This document shows positions 48,403 to 55,660 of a stretch of 64,000 nt of DNA, piece by piece (the first letter of the stretch is position 1; each line of letters opens with the position of its first letter). The notes below the pieces were generated by a model. That model saw only the letters and a list, made by a program, of their open reading frames with translations. It was not told where the DNA came from and did not search any database. The stretch is from Flavobacteriales bacterium (GTDB taxonomy: Bacteria; Bacteroidota; Bacteroidia; Flavobacteriales_F; PHOS-HE28). Position numbers and translations under genes: made by a program. Location of the stretch: the NCBI GenBank assembly GCA_026129465.1, contig JAHCIA010000001.1, forward strand, positions 1,745,964 to 1,809,963. Reading direction: 5' to 3'.

Positions 48403-48410
48403 GAACTTTG
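48403..48410 (+). promoter_or_regulatory. Putative -7 element (GAACTTTG) of the rhodanese unit
   Basis: GAACTTTG keeps the TTTG half of the consensus but has GA for TA, consistent with a weak, activator-dependent promoter. It ends 46 nt before the ATG at 48457. Confidence 0.45.
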
Positions 48411-48456
48411 TACCGCCAATGGGAACATTGGCCATCAACAAGCAAGACCACAACAC

Positions 48457-48762
48457 ATGTTCAAGACATTGTTCGGCATGAGCGGCCCCAAGGTCGACCT
48501 CGGCCAGAAGATACAGGAAGGCGCTGTCATCGTGGACGTTCGAACGCCGGACGAGTTCCGCGCGGGGCACGTCAAGGGCGCCATCAATATCCCACTGGAC
48601 CGCATGCAGGGCCAGCTGGGCAAGCTTGACAAGAGCAAGCCGGTGATCACCTGCTGCCGCAGCGGCGCACGGAGCGGCATGGCGGCGGAGCTGCTGAGGA
48701 GCGCCGGTTTCGAGGCCTACAATGGAGGCCCTTGGCAGAACGTGCAAGCCATGCTGAAATGA
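48457..48762 (+). CDS. Single-domain rhodanese
   Basis: A 101-residue cytoplasmic rhodanese-like sulfurtransferase: VDVRTPDEFRAGHVKGAINIPL followed by the active loop CCRSGARS with Cys67 as the likely persulfide-carrying residue (Cys66 adjacent). It moves sulfane sulfur from thiosulfate or persulfides to acceptors. It is the first gene of a four-gene unit controlled by its own CRP-type box, and its stop overlaps the next start (ATGA). Confidence 0.92.
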   Translation: MFKTLFGMSGPKVDLGQKIQEGAVIVDVRTPDEFRAGHVKGAINIPLDRMQGQLGKLDKSKPVITCCRSGARSGMAAELLRSAGFEAYNGGPWQNVQAMLK

Positions 48763-48989
48763 GCTTGCTGAAGAACTGGCACTGGACACGGTGGCTGCGC
48801 GCGGCGATGGCCGGGGTGTTCATCGCACAAGGCTTCGCAAGCGGTGATGGCATAGCCCAAGCGATCGGCGCCTTCTTCGGCATCCAGGCCATCTTCAACA
48901 CAGGCTGCTTCGGCACAGGCACTTGTGCCCCGGCCACGGCGACCCGGAACAACAGCGAGCGGGATATCATCTACCACGAGATCCGATGA
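48759..48989 (+). CDS. Small membrane protein with Cys motif, linked to rhodanese and thioredoxin
   Basis: A 76-residue protein with two hydrophobic segments (about residues 12-26 and 30-45) and the motif [12 protein letters not shown] near residues 46-57, a Cys-x5-Cys pair at the membrane edge. Similar short proteins beside rhodanese and thioredoxin genes are known in Bacteroidota; they recall the membrane part of YgaP-type rhodaneses (DUF2892-like). A role in passing reducing power or sulfur at the membrane is possible but unproven. It overlaps the rhodanese stop and the thioredoxin start by 4 nt each. Confidence 0.75.
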   Translation: MSLLKNWHWTRWLRAAMAGVFIAQGFASGDGIAQAIGAFFGIQAIFNTGCFGTGTCAPATATRNNSERDIIYHEIR

Positions 48990-49300
48990 CGACACAGGAA
49001 AGGACCTTGGGCTTCAAAGAGCTGATCAGCGGCGACAAGCCCGTGCTGGTGGATTTCTACGCGGACTGGTGCGGCCCATGCAGGGCCATGAAGCCCATCC
49101 TCGAGGACCTCAAACAGCGCATCGGCGACCAAGCCACGGTGATCAAGATCGACGTGGACCGCAATCCGGCCGCCGCACAGGCCTATCGGATACAGGGGGT
49201 ACCCACGCTGGCCATATTCAAGAGTGGCCAGATCGTCTGGCGCCGCAGCGGGGTGGTAGGAGCCGAAGAGCTGCAGGAGGTCATCTCCGCCTACATGTGA
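48986..49300 (+). CDS. Thioredoxin
   Basis: A 104-residue thioredoxin with the classical active site [12 protein letters not shown] (Cys29, Cys32), conserved Asp in VDFYADW and cis-Pro in [12 protein letters not shown]. No signal peptide, so it acts in the cytoplasm. In this unit it probably reduces the persulfide on the co-encoded rhodanese, or the cysteines of the neighbouring membrane protein. The ATG overlaps the previous stop by 4 nt (ATGA). Confidence 0.93.
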   Translation: MTTQERTLGFKELISGDKPVLVDFYADWCGPCRAMKPILEDLKQRIGDQATVIKIDVDRNPAAAQAYRIQGVPTLAIFKSGQIVWRRSGVVGAEELQEVISAYM

Positions 49301-49339
49301 CCCGCCATCGACGATATTCGCAAATCAAGACCAAGAACC

Positions 49340-49726
49340 ATGAGAACCTTGTTGCACCTCACCCCGGCCCTCTTCCTTTTAATGGCAGGCTCCTGCACGG
49401 GACAGCCATCGTCCAGGGATCTCAACGTGGAGGAGTTCGGACGTGCATTGCTTGCCGACCACGTGCAGTTGGTGGATGTGCGGACACCGGGTGAGTATGC
49501 CGCAGGTCATTTGAAAGGCGCCAAACTGATGGACTGGAACGGCGGTCAGTTCCAAAAAGAAATGACCAAGCTGGACAAAGACAAACCGGTACTGCTCTAT
49601 TGCGGTTCAGGCCGCCGCAGCGATGCCGCGCTGCAGGAACTTGAAAAGGCGGGATACCGGGATGTGAAGCACCTGGTCGGTGGGATCCAGGCCTGGACCC
49701 AGGGGGGCAGACCTGTGGCCCGCTGA
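49340..49726 (+). CDS. Rhodanese-like lipoprotein
   Basis: A 128-residue predicted lipoprotein: signal residues 1-18 with lipid-attachment Cys19 in MAGSC, then a single rhodanese domain with VDVRTPGEYAAGHLKGAK and active loop CGSGRRS (Cys88). As a periplasmic, membrane-tethered sulfurtransferase it complements the cytoplasmic rhodanese of the same unit and could work with the periplasmic SoxB, DsrE and TsdA proteins. It starts 39 nt after thioredoxin and converges on the acetolactate decarboxylase gene with a 5-nt gap. Confidence 0.9.
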   Translation: MRTLLHLTPALFLLMAGSCTGQPSSRDLNVEEFGRALLADHVQLVDVRTPGEYAAGHLKGAKLMDWNGGQFQKEMTKLDKDKPVLLYCGSGRRSDAALQELEKAGYRDVKHLVGGIQAWTQGGRPVAR

Positions 49727-49731
49727 GCCTG

Positions 49732-50421
49732 TCAGGGAAGCCCCAACTCCAGTGCCATGGCACCCGGTGCCATCTCCAATTGGTCCAGGTGGCCCATCAT
49801 GGCACCATCGATGGTGATCAGATGCAGGTGGATGTTGCCGTCGTGATGGGTGAATACCCCGCGATGGTCCTTGGAGAAGAATCCGAGCAGTTCCACTTTA
49901 CGATCCTTCAAGTCGAAATGGCGGCGGTGGCGATGCGCGTCCTCTGGTGATGAGATGACCGCACCAGGCGGGACATCCATGACATGGATGCGGGCTTGCC
50001 GCACCATTCCCGTCATGCGGAAAGCGAAGGGCACATCGCGATCACCGGCCTGCCGATCCAGGAACGCATCGAGCGAGGGCAGGTCGCGCACCCCATCATC
50101 CAATATCACAGACCGCCAATCCGCCACTTGGGCATGCACGAAGAATGGTGCCGCCACATCATCGCGCTGCTCCACCACCACGCTTCCGTCCCGGGCCACC
50201 GTGCCCACATGGCAGACGCCATCAAGCAGAATGATCTCCCCTTGCAGATACTCCAAGGGACCCAGTCCGTAGATGCCGGCCATGGCGATGGTGTCCATGC
50301 GCACCAGTCCGCCCAACCGGCCCTCCCGCATGGTGGCCCGCATGGAACCCGTGGCTATGACCTGGGCTTGGAGCGTCACGACCATCAACAGCGGAACCGA
50401 TAGGAAAGCCGGGCGCATCAT
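49732..50421 (-). CDS. Secreted acetolactate decarboxylase
   Basis: A 229-residue alpha-acetolactate decarboxylase-like protein, which turns acetolactate into acetoin. Family signs are [20 protein letters not shown] and the zinc site [14 protein letters not shown], giving the His-x-His-x10-His arrangement of BudA/AlsD; the conserved Arg/Glu region is in [14 protein letters not shown]. An N-terminal signal peptide (about residues 1-19, ending LQAQ) predicts export, unlike the cytoplasmic enzyme of classical butanediol producers. No acetolactate synthase is nearby. The ATG overlaps the fumC stop by 4 nt, so it is coupled to fumarase. Confidence 0.82.
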   Translation of the reverse strand: MMRPAFLSVPLLMVVTLQAQVIATGSMRATMREGRLGGLVRMDTIAMAGIYGLGPLEYLQGEIILLDGVCHVGTVARDGSVVVEQRDDVAAPFFVHAQVADWRSVILDDGVRDLPSLDAFLDRQAGDRDVPFAFRMTGMVRQARIHVMDVPPGAVISSPEDAHRHRRHFDLKDRKVELLGFFSKDHRGVFTHHDGNIHLHLITIDGAMMGHLDQLEMAPGAMALELGLP

Positions 50422-51812
50422 CCCCCGCTCACCATGTCCGCCGGATCCACCCACTTGTCGAAGTCCTCCGCCGTGACGTGGCCCAGCGCGATGGCGGCCT
50501 CCTTCAACGTGGTGCCTTCCTTGTGCGCCTTCTTCGCGATCTCGGCCGCCTTGTAGTAGCCGATGTACGGGTTGAGGCTGGTGACCAGCATCAGCGAGTT
50601 CTCCAGGTGGCGCTTGATGATGGCGTGGTTGGGCTCAATGCCCGCTGCGCACTTGTCGTTGAAGCTCATGCAGGCATCGCCGATGAGGCGTGCGCTCTGC
50701 AGCACGTTGGCCGCGATCAGCGGCTTGAAAACGTTGAGCTCGAAATGCCCGTTGCTGCCGCCAATGCCCACGGCCACATCGTTGCCCATCACCTGGGCAC
50801 ACACCATGGTGAGCGCTTCGGGTTGGGTGGGGTTCACCTTGCCGGGCATGATGGAGGAGCCGGGCTCGTTGTCGGGGATGACGATCTCGCCGATGCCGCT
50901 GCGTGGGCCGCTGCTGAGCATGCGGATGTCGTTGCCGATCTTCATCAGCGAAACGGCGAGCCGCTTCAGCGCACCGCTCAGCTCCACCATGGCATCGTGG
51001 GCGGCCAGCGCCTCGAACTTGTTGGGCGCGGTAATGAAGGGCAGGCCCGTCAGTTCGGCGATCTTCTTCGCCACCAGCACGCTGTAGCCCTTGGGGGCGT
51101 TGAGGCCGGTACCAACGGCCGTACCGCCCAGCGCCAGTTCTGCCACCATCCTCAGCGCGTTGTCCACCGCCCGAAGACCATTGTCCAGCTGTTGCACATA
51201 ACCACCGAACTCCTGGCCCAGGGTGAGCGGTGTGGCGTCCATGAAGTGCGTGCGGCCGGTCTTCACGATGTCCTTGAAGGCCGCGCTCTTGGCGGCGAGG
51301 GTATCACGCAGCTTCCTCACCCCGGGGATGGTCACCTCCATCGTCAGCTTGTAGGCCGCGATGTGCATGGCCGTGGGGAAGGTGTCGTTGCTGCTCTGGC
51401 TCTTGTTGACGTCGTCGTTCGGGTTGAGCACCTTCTGCTCGTCGGTCAATTTTCCGCCATTGAGCACATGCGCGCGGTAGGCGATCACCTCGTTCACGTT
51501 CATGTTGCTCTGGGTGCCGCTGCCGGTCTGCCAGATCACCAGGGGGAACTGGTCGTCCAGCTTCCCGGCGAGGATCTCAAGGCAGACCTTGCCGATGAGG
51601 TCGCACTTCTCCTTGGGCAATTTGCCCAACTCCAGATTGGTGAGGGCGGCGGCCTTCTTCAGGTAGGCGAAGGCATGCACGATCTCCAGCGGCATGCTGG
51701 CCGGTGGGCCGATGCGGAAGTTGTTGCGGCTGCGCTCGGTCTGTGCTCCCCAATACTTTTCGGCGGGCACCTTCACCTCGCCCATGGTGTCCTTCTCGAT
51801 ACGGTATTCCAT
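50418..51812 (-). CDS. fumC: Class II fumarate hydratase
   Basis: A 464-residue class II fumarase, interconverting fumarate and malate in the TCA cycle without an iron-sulfur cluster. The superfamily signature [15 protein letters not shown] and the [14 protein letters not shown] and [13 protein letters not shown] blocks are intact. The start at 51812 ([16 protein letters not shown]) gives the normal length; the 20 codons further upstream have no family counterpart. It is 66 nt below prfB and overlaps the acetolactate decarboxylase start by 4 nt. Confidence 0.96.
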   Translation of the reverse strand: MEYRIEKDTMGEVKVPAEKYWGAQTERSRNNFRIGPPASMPLEIVHAFAYLKKAAALTNLELGKLPKEKCDLIGKVCLEILAGKLDDQFPLVIWQTGSGTQSNMNVNEVIAYRAHVLNGGKLTDEQKVLNPNDDVNKSQSSNDTFPTAMHIAAYKLTMEVTIPGVRKLRDTLAAKSAAFKDIVKTGRTHFMDATPLTLGQEFGGYVQQLDNGLRAVDNALRMVAELALGGTAVGTGLNAPKGYSVLVAKKIAELTGLPFITAPNKFEALAAHDAMVELSGALKRLAVSLMKIGNDIRMLSSGPRSGIGEIVIPDNEPGSSIMPGKVNPTQPEALTMVCAQVMGNDVAVGIGGSNGHFELNVFKPLIAANVLQSARLIGDACMSFNDKCAAGIEPNHAIIKRHLENSLMLVTSLNPYIGYYKAAEIAKKAHKEGTTLKEAAIALGHVTAEDFDKWVDPADMVSGG

Positions 51813-51878
51813 GGATCCAGTTGTCAGTTGTTGGTTGTCCGTCGCCATGGTCGGCAGCATGACGATCGACAACCCGTT

Positions 51879-52976
51879 TCAGACTTTCTGCGACTGCCCG
51901 TGCATCATCAGGTAGGCCTTGAGGAACTCGTCGATCTCCCCGTTGAGCACATCGTCCACACTGCTGGTCTCGTGCTCGGTGCGCACGTCCTTCACCAGTT
52001 TGTAGGGCTGCAGCACGTAGTTGCGGATCTGGCTGCCCCACTCGATCTTCTTCTTGCCGGCCTCGATCTCGCTGCGCTTGGCCCGGCGGCGTTCAAGCTC
52101 CATCTCGTAGAGCTGGCTCTTCAGCAGCTGTATCGCCTTGTTCTTGTTGTCCAGCTGGCTGCGCGTCTCGGTATTCTCGATGATGATGCCGCTGGGCGCG
52201 TGCTTCAGACGCACCCCGGTCTCCACCTTGTTCACGTTCTGGCCGCCGGCACCACCACTGCGGAAGGTGTCCCAGGTGATGTCCGCCGGATTGATGTCGA
52301 TCTCGATGCTCTCGTCCACCAGCGGGTAGACGTACACGCTGACGAAGCTGGTGTGTCGCCGTGCGTTGCTGTCGAAGGGACTGATGCGCACCAGGCGATG
52401 CACACCGTTCTCACCCTTCAGCATGCCGAAGGCGAACTCCCCATCCACCTCCAGCGTGGCCTGCTTGATGCCCGCCGCTTCGCCGTCCTGGTAGTCCAGC
52501 ACCCGCACCTTGTAGCCGCTCTTGTCCGCCCACATGCGGTACATGCGCAACAGCATCAGCGCCCAATCGTTGCTTTCGGTGCCGCCCGCGCCGCTGGTGA
52601 TCTGTACCACGGCACTGAGAGGGTCCTCCTCGGCGCTGAGCATGTTCTTGAACTCGAGCTCCTCCAACAGATGCCCGGCCTTCTTGAACTGGCCGTCCAC
52701 CTCCTCCTCGCCCACCTCCTTGGCCTTCCAGAACTCATACATCACACCCACGTCGTCCACCTCGCGTTTCACGGTCTCATACAGCTCCACCCAGCGCTTC
52801 AACTCGCGGATCTTGTGCATGGTGGCCTGTGCCTTCTTCTGGTCGTTCCAGAAGTCAGGATCGTGGGTGTATTTCTCCTCCTCCAGGATGCGGCCGCGCT
52901 TCTCCTCCACCTCGAGATAGCCCTTGAGGGCCTCGAGCCGGGTGTGCAGCTCGTCGATCTTGTCCTGGGTGATCAT
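51879..52976 (-). CDS. prfB: Peptide chain release factor 2, no programmed frameshift
   Basis: A 365-residue RF2 for UGA/UAA termination: codon-recognition SPF in ISPFDSNARRHTSF and the peptidyl-release GGQ in RSGGAGGQNVNKVET. Most bacteria place a UGA-dependent +1 frameshift after about codon 25 (GYL in E. coli). Here the matching sequence ALKGYLEVEEK is read straight through in one frame, with CTC GAG in place of CUU UGA, so the autoregulatory frameshift is absent. A TACTTTCG box lies 25 nt before the ATG at 52976. Confidence 0.95.
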   Translation of the reverse strand: MITQDKIDELHTRLEALKGYLEVEEKRGRILEEEKYTHDPDFWNDQKKAQATMHKIRELKRWVELYETVKREVDDVGVMYEFWKAKEVGEEEVDGQFKKAGHLLEELEFKNMLSAEEDPLSAVVQITSGAGGTESNDWALMLLRMYRMWADKSGYKVRVLDYQDGEAAGIKQATLEVDGEFAFGMLKGENGVHRLVRISPFDSNARRHTSFVSVYVYPLVDESIEIDINPADITWDTFRSGGAGGQNVNKVETGVRLKHAPSGIIIENTETRSQLDNKNKAIQLLKSQLYEMELERRRAKRSEIEAGKKKIEWGSQIRNYVLQPYKLVKDVRTEHETSSVDDVLNGEIDEFLKAYLMMHGQSQKV

Positions 52977-53001
52977 TGTTCGCCGGGAATTCCTGGCGGC
53001 G

Positions 53002-53009
53002 CGAAAGTA
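53002..53009 (-). promoter_or_regulatory. Putative -7 element (TACTTTCG) of prfB
   Basis: Minus-strand TACTTTCG ends 25 nt before the prfB ATG at 52976, in the gap after the rng stop. Confidence 0.6.
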
Positions 53010-53042
53010 AGCCTGGCCGCTGGGCCGGAGCCCCGTGGCCGG

Positions 53043-54596
53043 TCAGTGCGGGATCTCGTTCCCCTCACCGTCTCGGATGGAGAAGGCAAGGTATTGCAGC
53101 TGCCCGTCAGGGATCACCTTTACACGCTGTTTCCACCGCCACCACCACTTGTGCGCGATGCTCGGAAGCCCCTTGGTGAGGTAGGCATGTATGAATGGAT
53201 GGACCCGGAGGACGAGCCCGCTCATGCTCTGCTCACCCAGCAGGTAGTTCAGCACATTCTCGATCTCGTCCACGATGAGCACTGGGGCCTGGACCTCGCC
53301 GGTACCATGGCAGGTGGGGCAGCCTTCACTGGTCTCGATCTCGGTCTCAGGGCGCACCCGCTGACGGGTGAGCTCGATCACACCGAAGCGGCTCGGGGGC
53401 AGGATGTTGTGCTTGGCCTTGTCGTCGGCCATGGCGTCCTTCAGGGCCTTGTGCAGGGCCCGCCGGTTCTCCGGTTCGTATAGGTCCACGAAGTCGATGG
53501 CGATGATCCCGCCCATGTCGCGCAGACGCAGCAACCGGGCTATCTCCTGGGCCGCCTCGATGTTGAGTTCCAGCACATTGGTCTCCTGGTCCTTCTTGCC
53601 CGCGCCTTTGCGGCTGCCGCTGTTCACGTCGATCACGTGCATGGCCTCCGTCTTCTCTATGATGAGGCTTGCGCCGCTGGGGAGCACCACCTGCCGGCCG
53701 AAGGCCTGTTTGATCTGCTTGTTGATGCCGAACTGGTCGAAGATGTCCAGCCGTCCCTTGTGCACCTTCACGATGCCCTTTTTCTCGGGGGCGATGCGCT
53801 CCAGGTTCTGGGTGATCTCCTCGGCCAGCAGCTCGTCATCCACGTGGATGGCCGTGAAGTCCTTGTTGAGCAGATCGCGCAGCACGGCGTTGGTACGGTC
53901 GAGTTCACCGAGCACCTTCTTTGGCGGGATGCCATTGCGCAGGTTTCGGAACATCGTCTCCCAGCGGGCGAGGAGCGAATTGAGGTCGGCCTCGAGGTCC
54001 TCGGTCTTCTTGTGCTCGGCGTTGGTGCGGATGATCACCCCGAAGTTGGGCGGCCGGATGCCCTGCATGAGCTTCTTCAGGCGCGAACGCTCTTCTTCAT
54101 CGGTGATCCGTGCCGAAATGCTCACCTTGTTGATGAAGGGCACCAGCACCATGTAGCGGCCCGCGAGCGTCACCTCGGCGGTGAGGCGCGGCCCCTTGGT
54201 GCCGATCGGCTCCTTGGCGATCTGTGTCAGGATCGTCTGGCTGGCGCTGACCGCGTCGGCGATCTTGCCATCCTTGGGGATGTCGGGGTCCAATTTCCAG
54301 TCATCCAGCCGATGTGAACGGATGCTTCCATTCACCGCCCCCTTGGAGAACTTGTAGGCGTTGCGGTACTGGGGACCCAGATCGAAGTAGTGCAGGAAGG
54401 CATCCTTTTCGTGGCCCACGTCCACGAAAGCGGCGTTGAGACCGGGCGCCACCTTGCGCACCTTGGCCAGGTGGATGTCGCCCACGGCGTAGCCTCGCTC
54501 GGTCTTTTCCCGGTGCAGTTCGGACAATTTCTTGTCCTTCACCAGGGCGATGGCCACTTCCGATGGACCTGAACGGATGATCAGGTCTATGCTCAC
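53043..54596 (-). CDS. rng: Ribonuclease G (Rne/Rng family)
   Basis: A 517-residue RNase E/G endoribonuclease without the long C-terminal scaffold of E. coli RNase E. An S1 domain near residues 35-125 (AVGDIHLAKVRKVAPGLNAAFVDVGHEKDAFLHY), the metal-binding catalytic stretch IIAIDFVDLYEPENRRAL with two Asp, and the zinc-link CPTCHGTGEV are present. It matures 16S rRNA and starts mRNA decay. No ATG lies at the family start; I use the GTG at 54596 (VSIDLIIRSGPSEVAIAL), which aligns with Bacteroidota homologues, rather than the ATG 18 codons upstream. The mS38-like gene and a strong hairpin lie directly upstream. Confidence 0.93.
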   Translation of the reverse strand: MSIDLIIRSGPSEVAIALVKDKKLSELHREKTERGYAVGDIHLAKVRKVAPGLNAAFVDVGHEKDAFLHYFDLGPQYRNAYKFSKGAVNGSIRSHRLDDWKLDPDIPKDGKIADAVSASQTILTQIAKEPIGTKGPRLTAEVTLAGRYMVLVPFINKVSISARITDEEERSRLKKLMQGIRPPNFGVIIRTNAEHKKTEDLEADLNSLLARWETMFRNLRNGIPPKKVLGELDRTNAVLRDLLNKDFTAIHVDDELLAEEITQNLERIAPEKKGIVKVHKGRLDIFDQFGINKQIKQAFGRQVVLPSGASLIIEKTEAMHVIDVNSGSRKGAGKKDQETNVLELNIEAAQEIARLLRLRDMGGIIAIDFVDLYEPENRRALHKALKDAMADDKAKHNILPPSRFGVIELTRQRVRPETEIETSEGCPTCHGTGEVQAPVLIVDEIENVLNYLLGEQSMSGLVLRVHPFIHAYLTKGLPSIAHKWWWRWKQRVKVIPDGQLQYLAFSIRDGEGNEIPH

Positions 54597-54658
54597 TGGA
54601 TGGAACGCGTTGTTGGGAAGAATGATGACGCCCGAAGGCGCCGATGACACGATAGGAC

Positions 54659-54694
54659 CGTGCCGCGCACCGGGAACCCTTCCCGGGCGGCACG
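54659..54694. terminator. Two-tier GC hairpin between the mS38-like gene and rng
   Basis: CGTGCCG (54659-54665) pairs with CGGCACG (54688-54694), and inside it CCGGGAA (54670-54676) pairs with TTCCCGG (54680-54686) over a CCC loop. It lies 17 nt after the mS38-like stop on the minus strand. Without a T-run it may attenuate rather than end transcription, or be an RNase G target in its own leader. Confidence 0.5.
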
Positions 54695-54711
54695 ATCAAT
54701 AGAGGAAGGAC

Positions 54712-54807
54712 CTACCGGTTCTTCTTCTTGTGTCGATTCTTCCGCAGGCGCTTCTTGCGCTTGTGCGTGGCCATCTTGTGCCTCTTACGCTTCTTTCCGC
54801 ACGGCAT
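54712..54807 (-). CDS. Mini ribosomal protein, AURKAIP1/COX24 (mS38)-like
   Basis: A 31-residue, extremely basic protein starting MPCGKKRKRHKMATHKRKKR and ending in a Lys/Arg/His-rich tail KNRHKKKNR. It matches the short Bacteroidota proteins with a COX24/AURKAIP1 motif, the bacterial counterpart of mitochondrial ribosomal protein mS38. It is too short for most gene finders. Its ATG lies 5 nt after the TPR gene stop and it sits between that gene and rng, the usual Bacteroidota position. A ribosomal or translation role is inferred from homology; the neighbouring RNase G, which matures 16S rRNA, fits that. Confidence 0.85.
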   Translation of the reverse strand: MPCGKKRKRHKMATHKRKKRLRKNRHKKKNR

Positions 54808-54812
54808 GGTGC

Positions 54813-55295
54813 TTATCGTTTTTCGTTCGCCAACTTTTCCATGGATCGATCCAGTTCCGCGATGCGTTCCGGATCATCCAGCAATGTCCTGTATGTCCCC
54901 AGGCATTCCAGCGCCTGGTCGATGCTGTCAAGTGCGGCATACACGTGGCCCAGATAGAACCACGCGTCCGGGTACCCCGCCTCATCCAACTCCAGCACTT
55001 TGCGCAAGCGCTCCGCGGCCTTGTCGAATTGGCCGCTCTGCGCGGAGAACATGCCCAAGTGCCACTGCACTTCGGCGTTCCCTGGATCCTCTTCGGCCAA
55101 TTCGCGCAGCATCATGATGCCGCGCATGGGGTCCGGTCCATTCACCAAGGCCACGGCCTCGGCGGTGCGCATCTTGAGGGGGTCCACTTGGGCCGCCTCT
55201 TTCTTCCCGGCGGGTATCCGGGGCGCCAACATCAAAAGAACGACCGCCACCAAGGCAGCTCCCAAGGCCAGGGCCTGAGGTTTGCCCAACCGCAT
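54813..55295 (-). CDS. Membrane-anchored tetratricopeptide repeat protein
   Basis: A 160-residue protein with one N-terminal membrane helix (about residues 8-26, ALALGAALVAVVLLMLAP) and about three TPR units (AEVQWHLGMFSAQSGQFDKAAERLRKVLELD, then DAWFYLGHVYAALDSIDQALECLGTY). TPR solenoids mediate protein binding; partners are unknown. It is encoded directly behind HU with a one-base overlap (TGATG), so it is translationally coupled to it, and this HU-TPR-mS38-rng order recurs in Bacteroidota. A GTG one codon earlier is a less likely start. Confidence 0.88.
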   Translation of the reverse strand: MRLGKPQALALGAALVAVVLLMLAPRIPAGKKEAAQVDPLKMRTAEAVALVNGPDPMRGIMMLRELAEEDPGNAEVQWHLGMFSAQSGQFDKAAERLRKVLELDEAGYPDAWFYLGHVYAALDSIDQALECLGTYRTLLDDPERIAELDRSMEKLANEKR

Positions 55296-55591
55296 CACGA
55301 CTTGTCACCGCCGGAGCGGTTCTTCACCTTGTCCACGAACACATCGGCAGGCTTGAACGCGGGCACGTCATGGGCCGGGATGATGATCGTGGTGTTCTTC
55401 GCCAGTATCCGCCCGGTCTTCTGGGCCCTGTGCTTCACCACGAAGCTGCCGAAGCCCCGCAGATGCACGGCCTCGCCCTTCTCCAGACTGCTCTTCACCT
55501 CCTCCATGAACGCCTCCATAACGACCAGCACCACGTTCCTTTCCACGCCGGTGCGCTTCGCGATGATGCCGACCAGTTCCGCCTTCGTCAT
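55295..55591 (-). CDS. HU/IHF family DNA-binding protein
   Basis: A 98-residue nucleoid protein: helical N-terminus MTKAELVGIIAKRTGVERNVV, then the saddle EKGEAVHLRGFGSFVVKHRAQKTGRILAKNT, with the DNA-intercalating arm region IIIPAHDVPAFKPADVF. The arm Pro is retained in IPAHDVPAFKP. It compacts DNA and helps other factors bend it. It leads the leftward HU-TPR-mS38-(rng) operon, with a perfect TATCTTTG box 23 nt before the ATG, and is divergent from mutY. Confidence 0.93.
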   Translation of the reverse strand: MTKAELVGIIAKRTGVERNVVLVVMEAFMEEVKSSLEKGEAVHLRGFGSFVVKHRAQKTGRILAKNTTIIIPAHDVPAFKPADVFVDKVKNRSGGDKS

Positions 55592-55614
55592 ACCCGTGGT
55601 TCTTTTTGGGGCCG

Positions 55615-55622
55615 CAAAGATA
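55615..55622 (-). promoter_or_regulatory. Putative -7 element (TATCTTTG) of the HU operon
   Basis: Minus-strand TATCTTTG is a perfect consensus match ending 23 nt before the HU ATG at 55591. Confidence 0.65.
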
Positions 55623-55646
55623 GACTTATGACCGATCCGCGCAATG

Positions 55647-55654
55647 CATCTTTG
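55647..55654 (+). promoter_or_regulatory. Putative -7 element (CATCTTTG) of mutY
   Basis: CATCTTTG differs from consensus in its first base and ends 6 nt before the ATG at 55661. It supports that start over the in-frame ATG at 55628. Confidence 0.45.
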
Positions 55655-55660
55655 CCCTGT

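Noticed and set aside
50478-53483. A 1001-codon plus-strand frame opposite fumC and prfB
   Set aside because: It spans two well-identified genes and their gap, is rich in Leu/His/Val shadow sequence, and has no recognisable motif.
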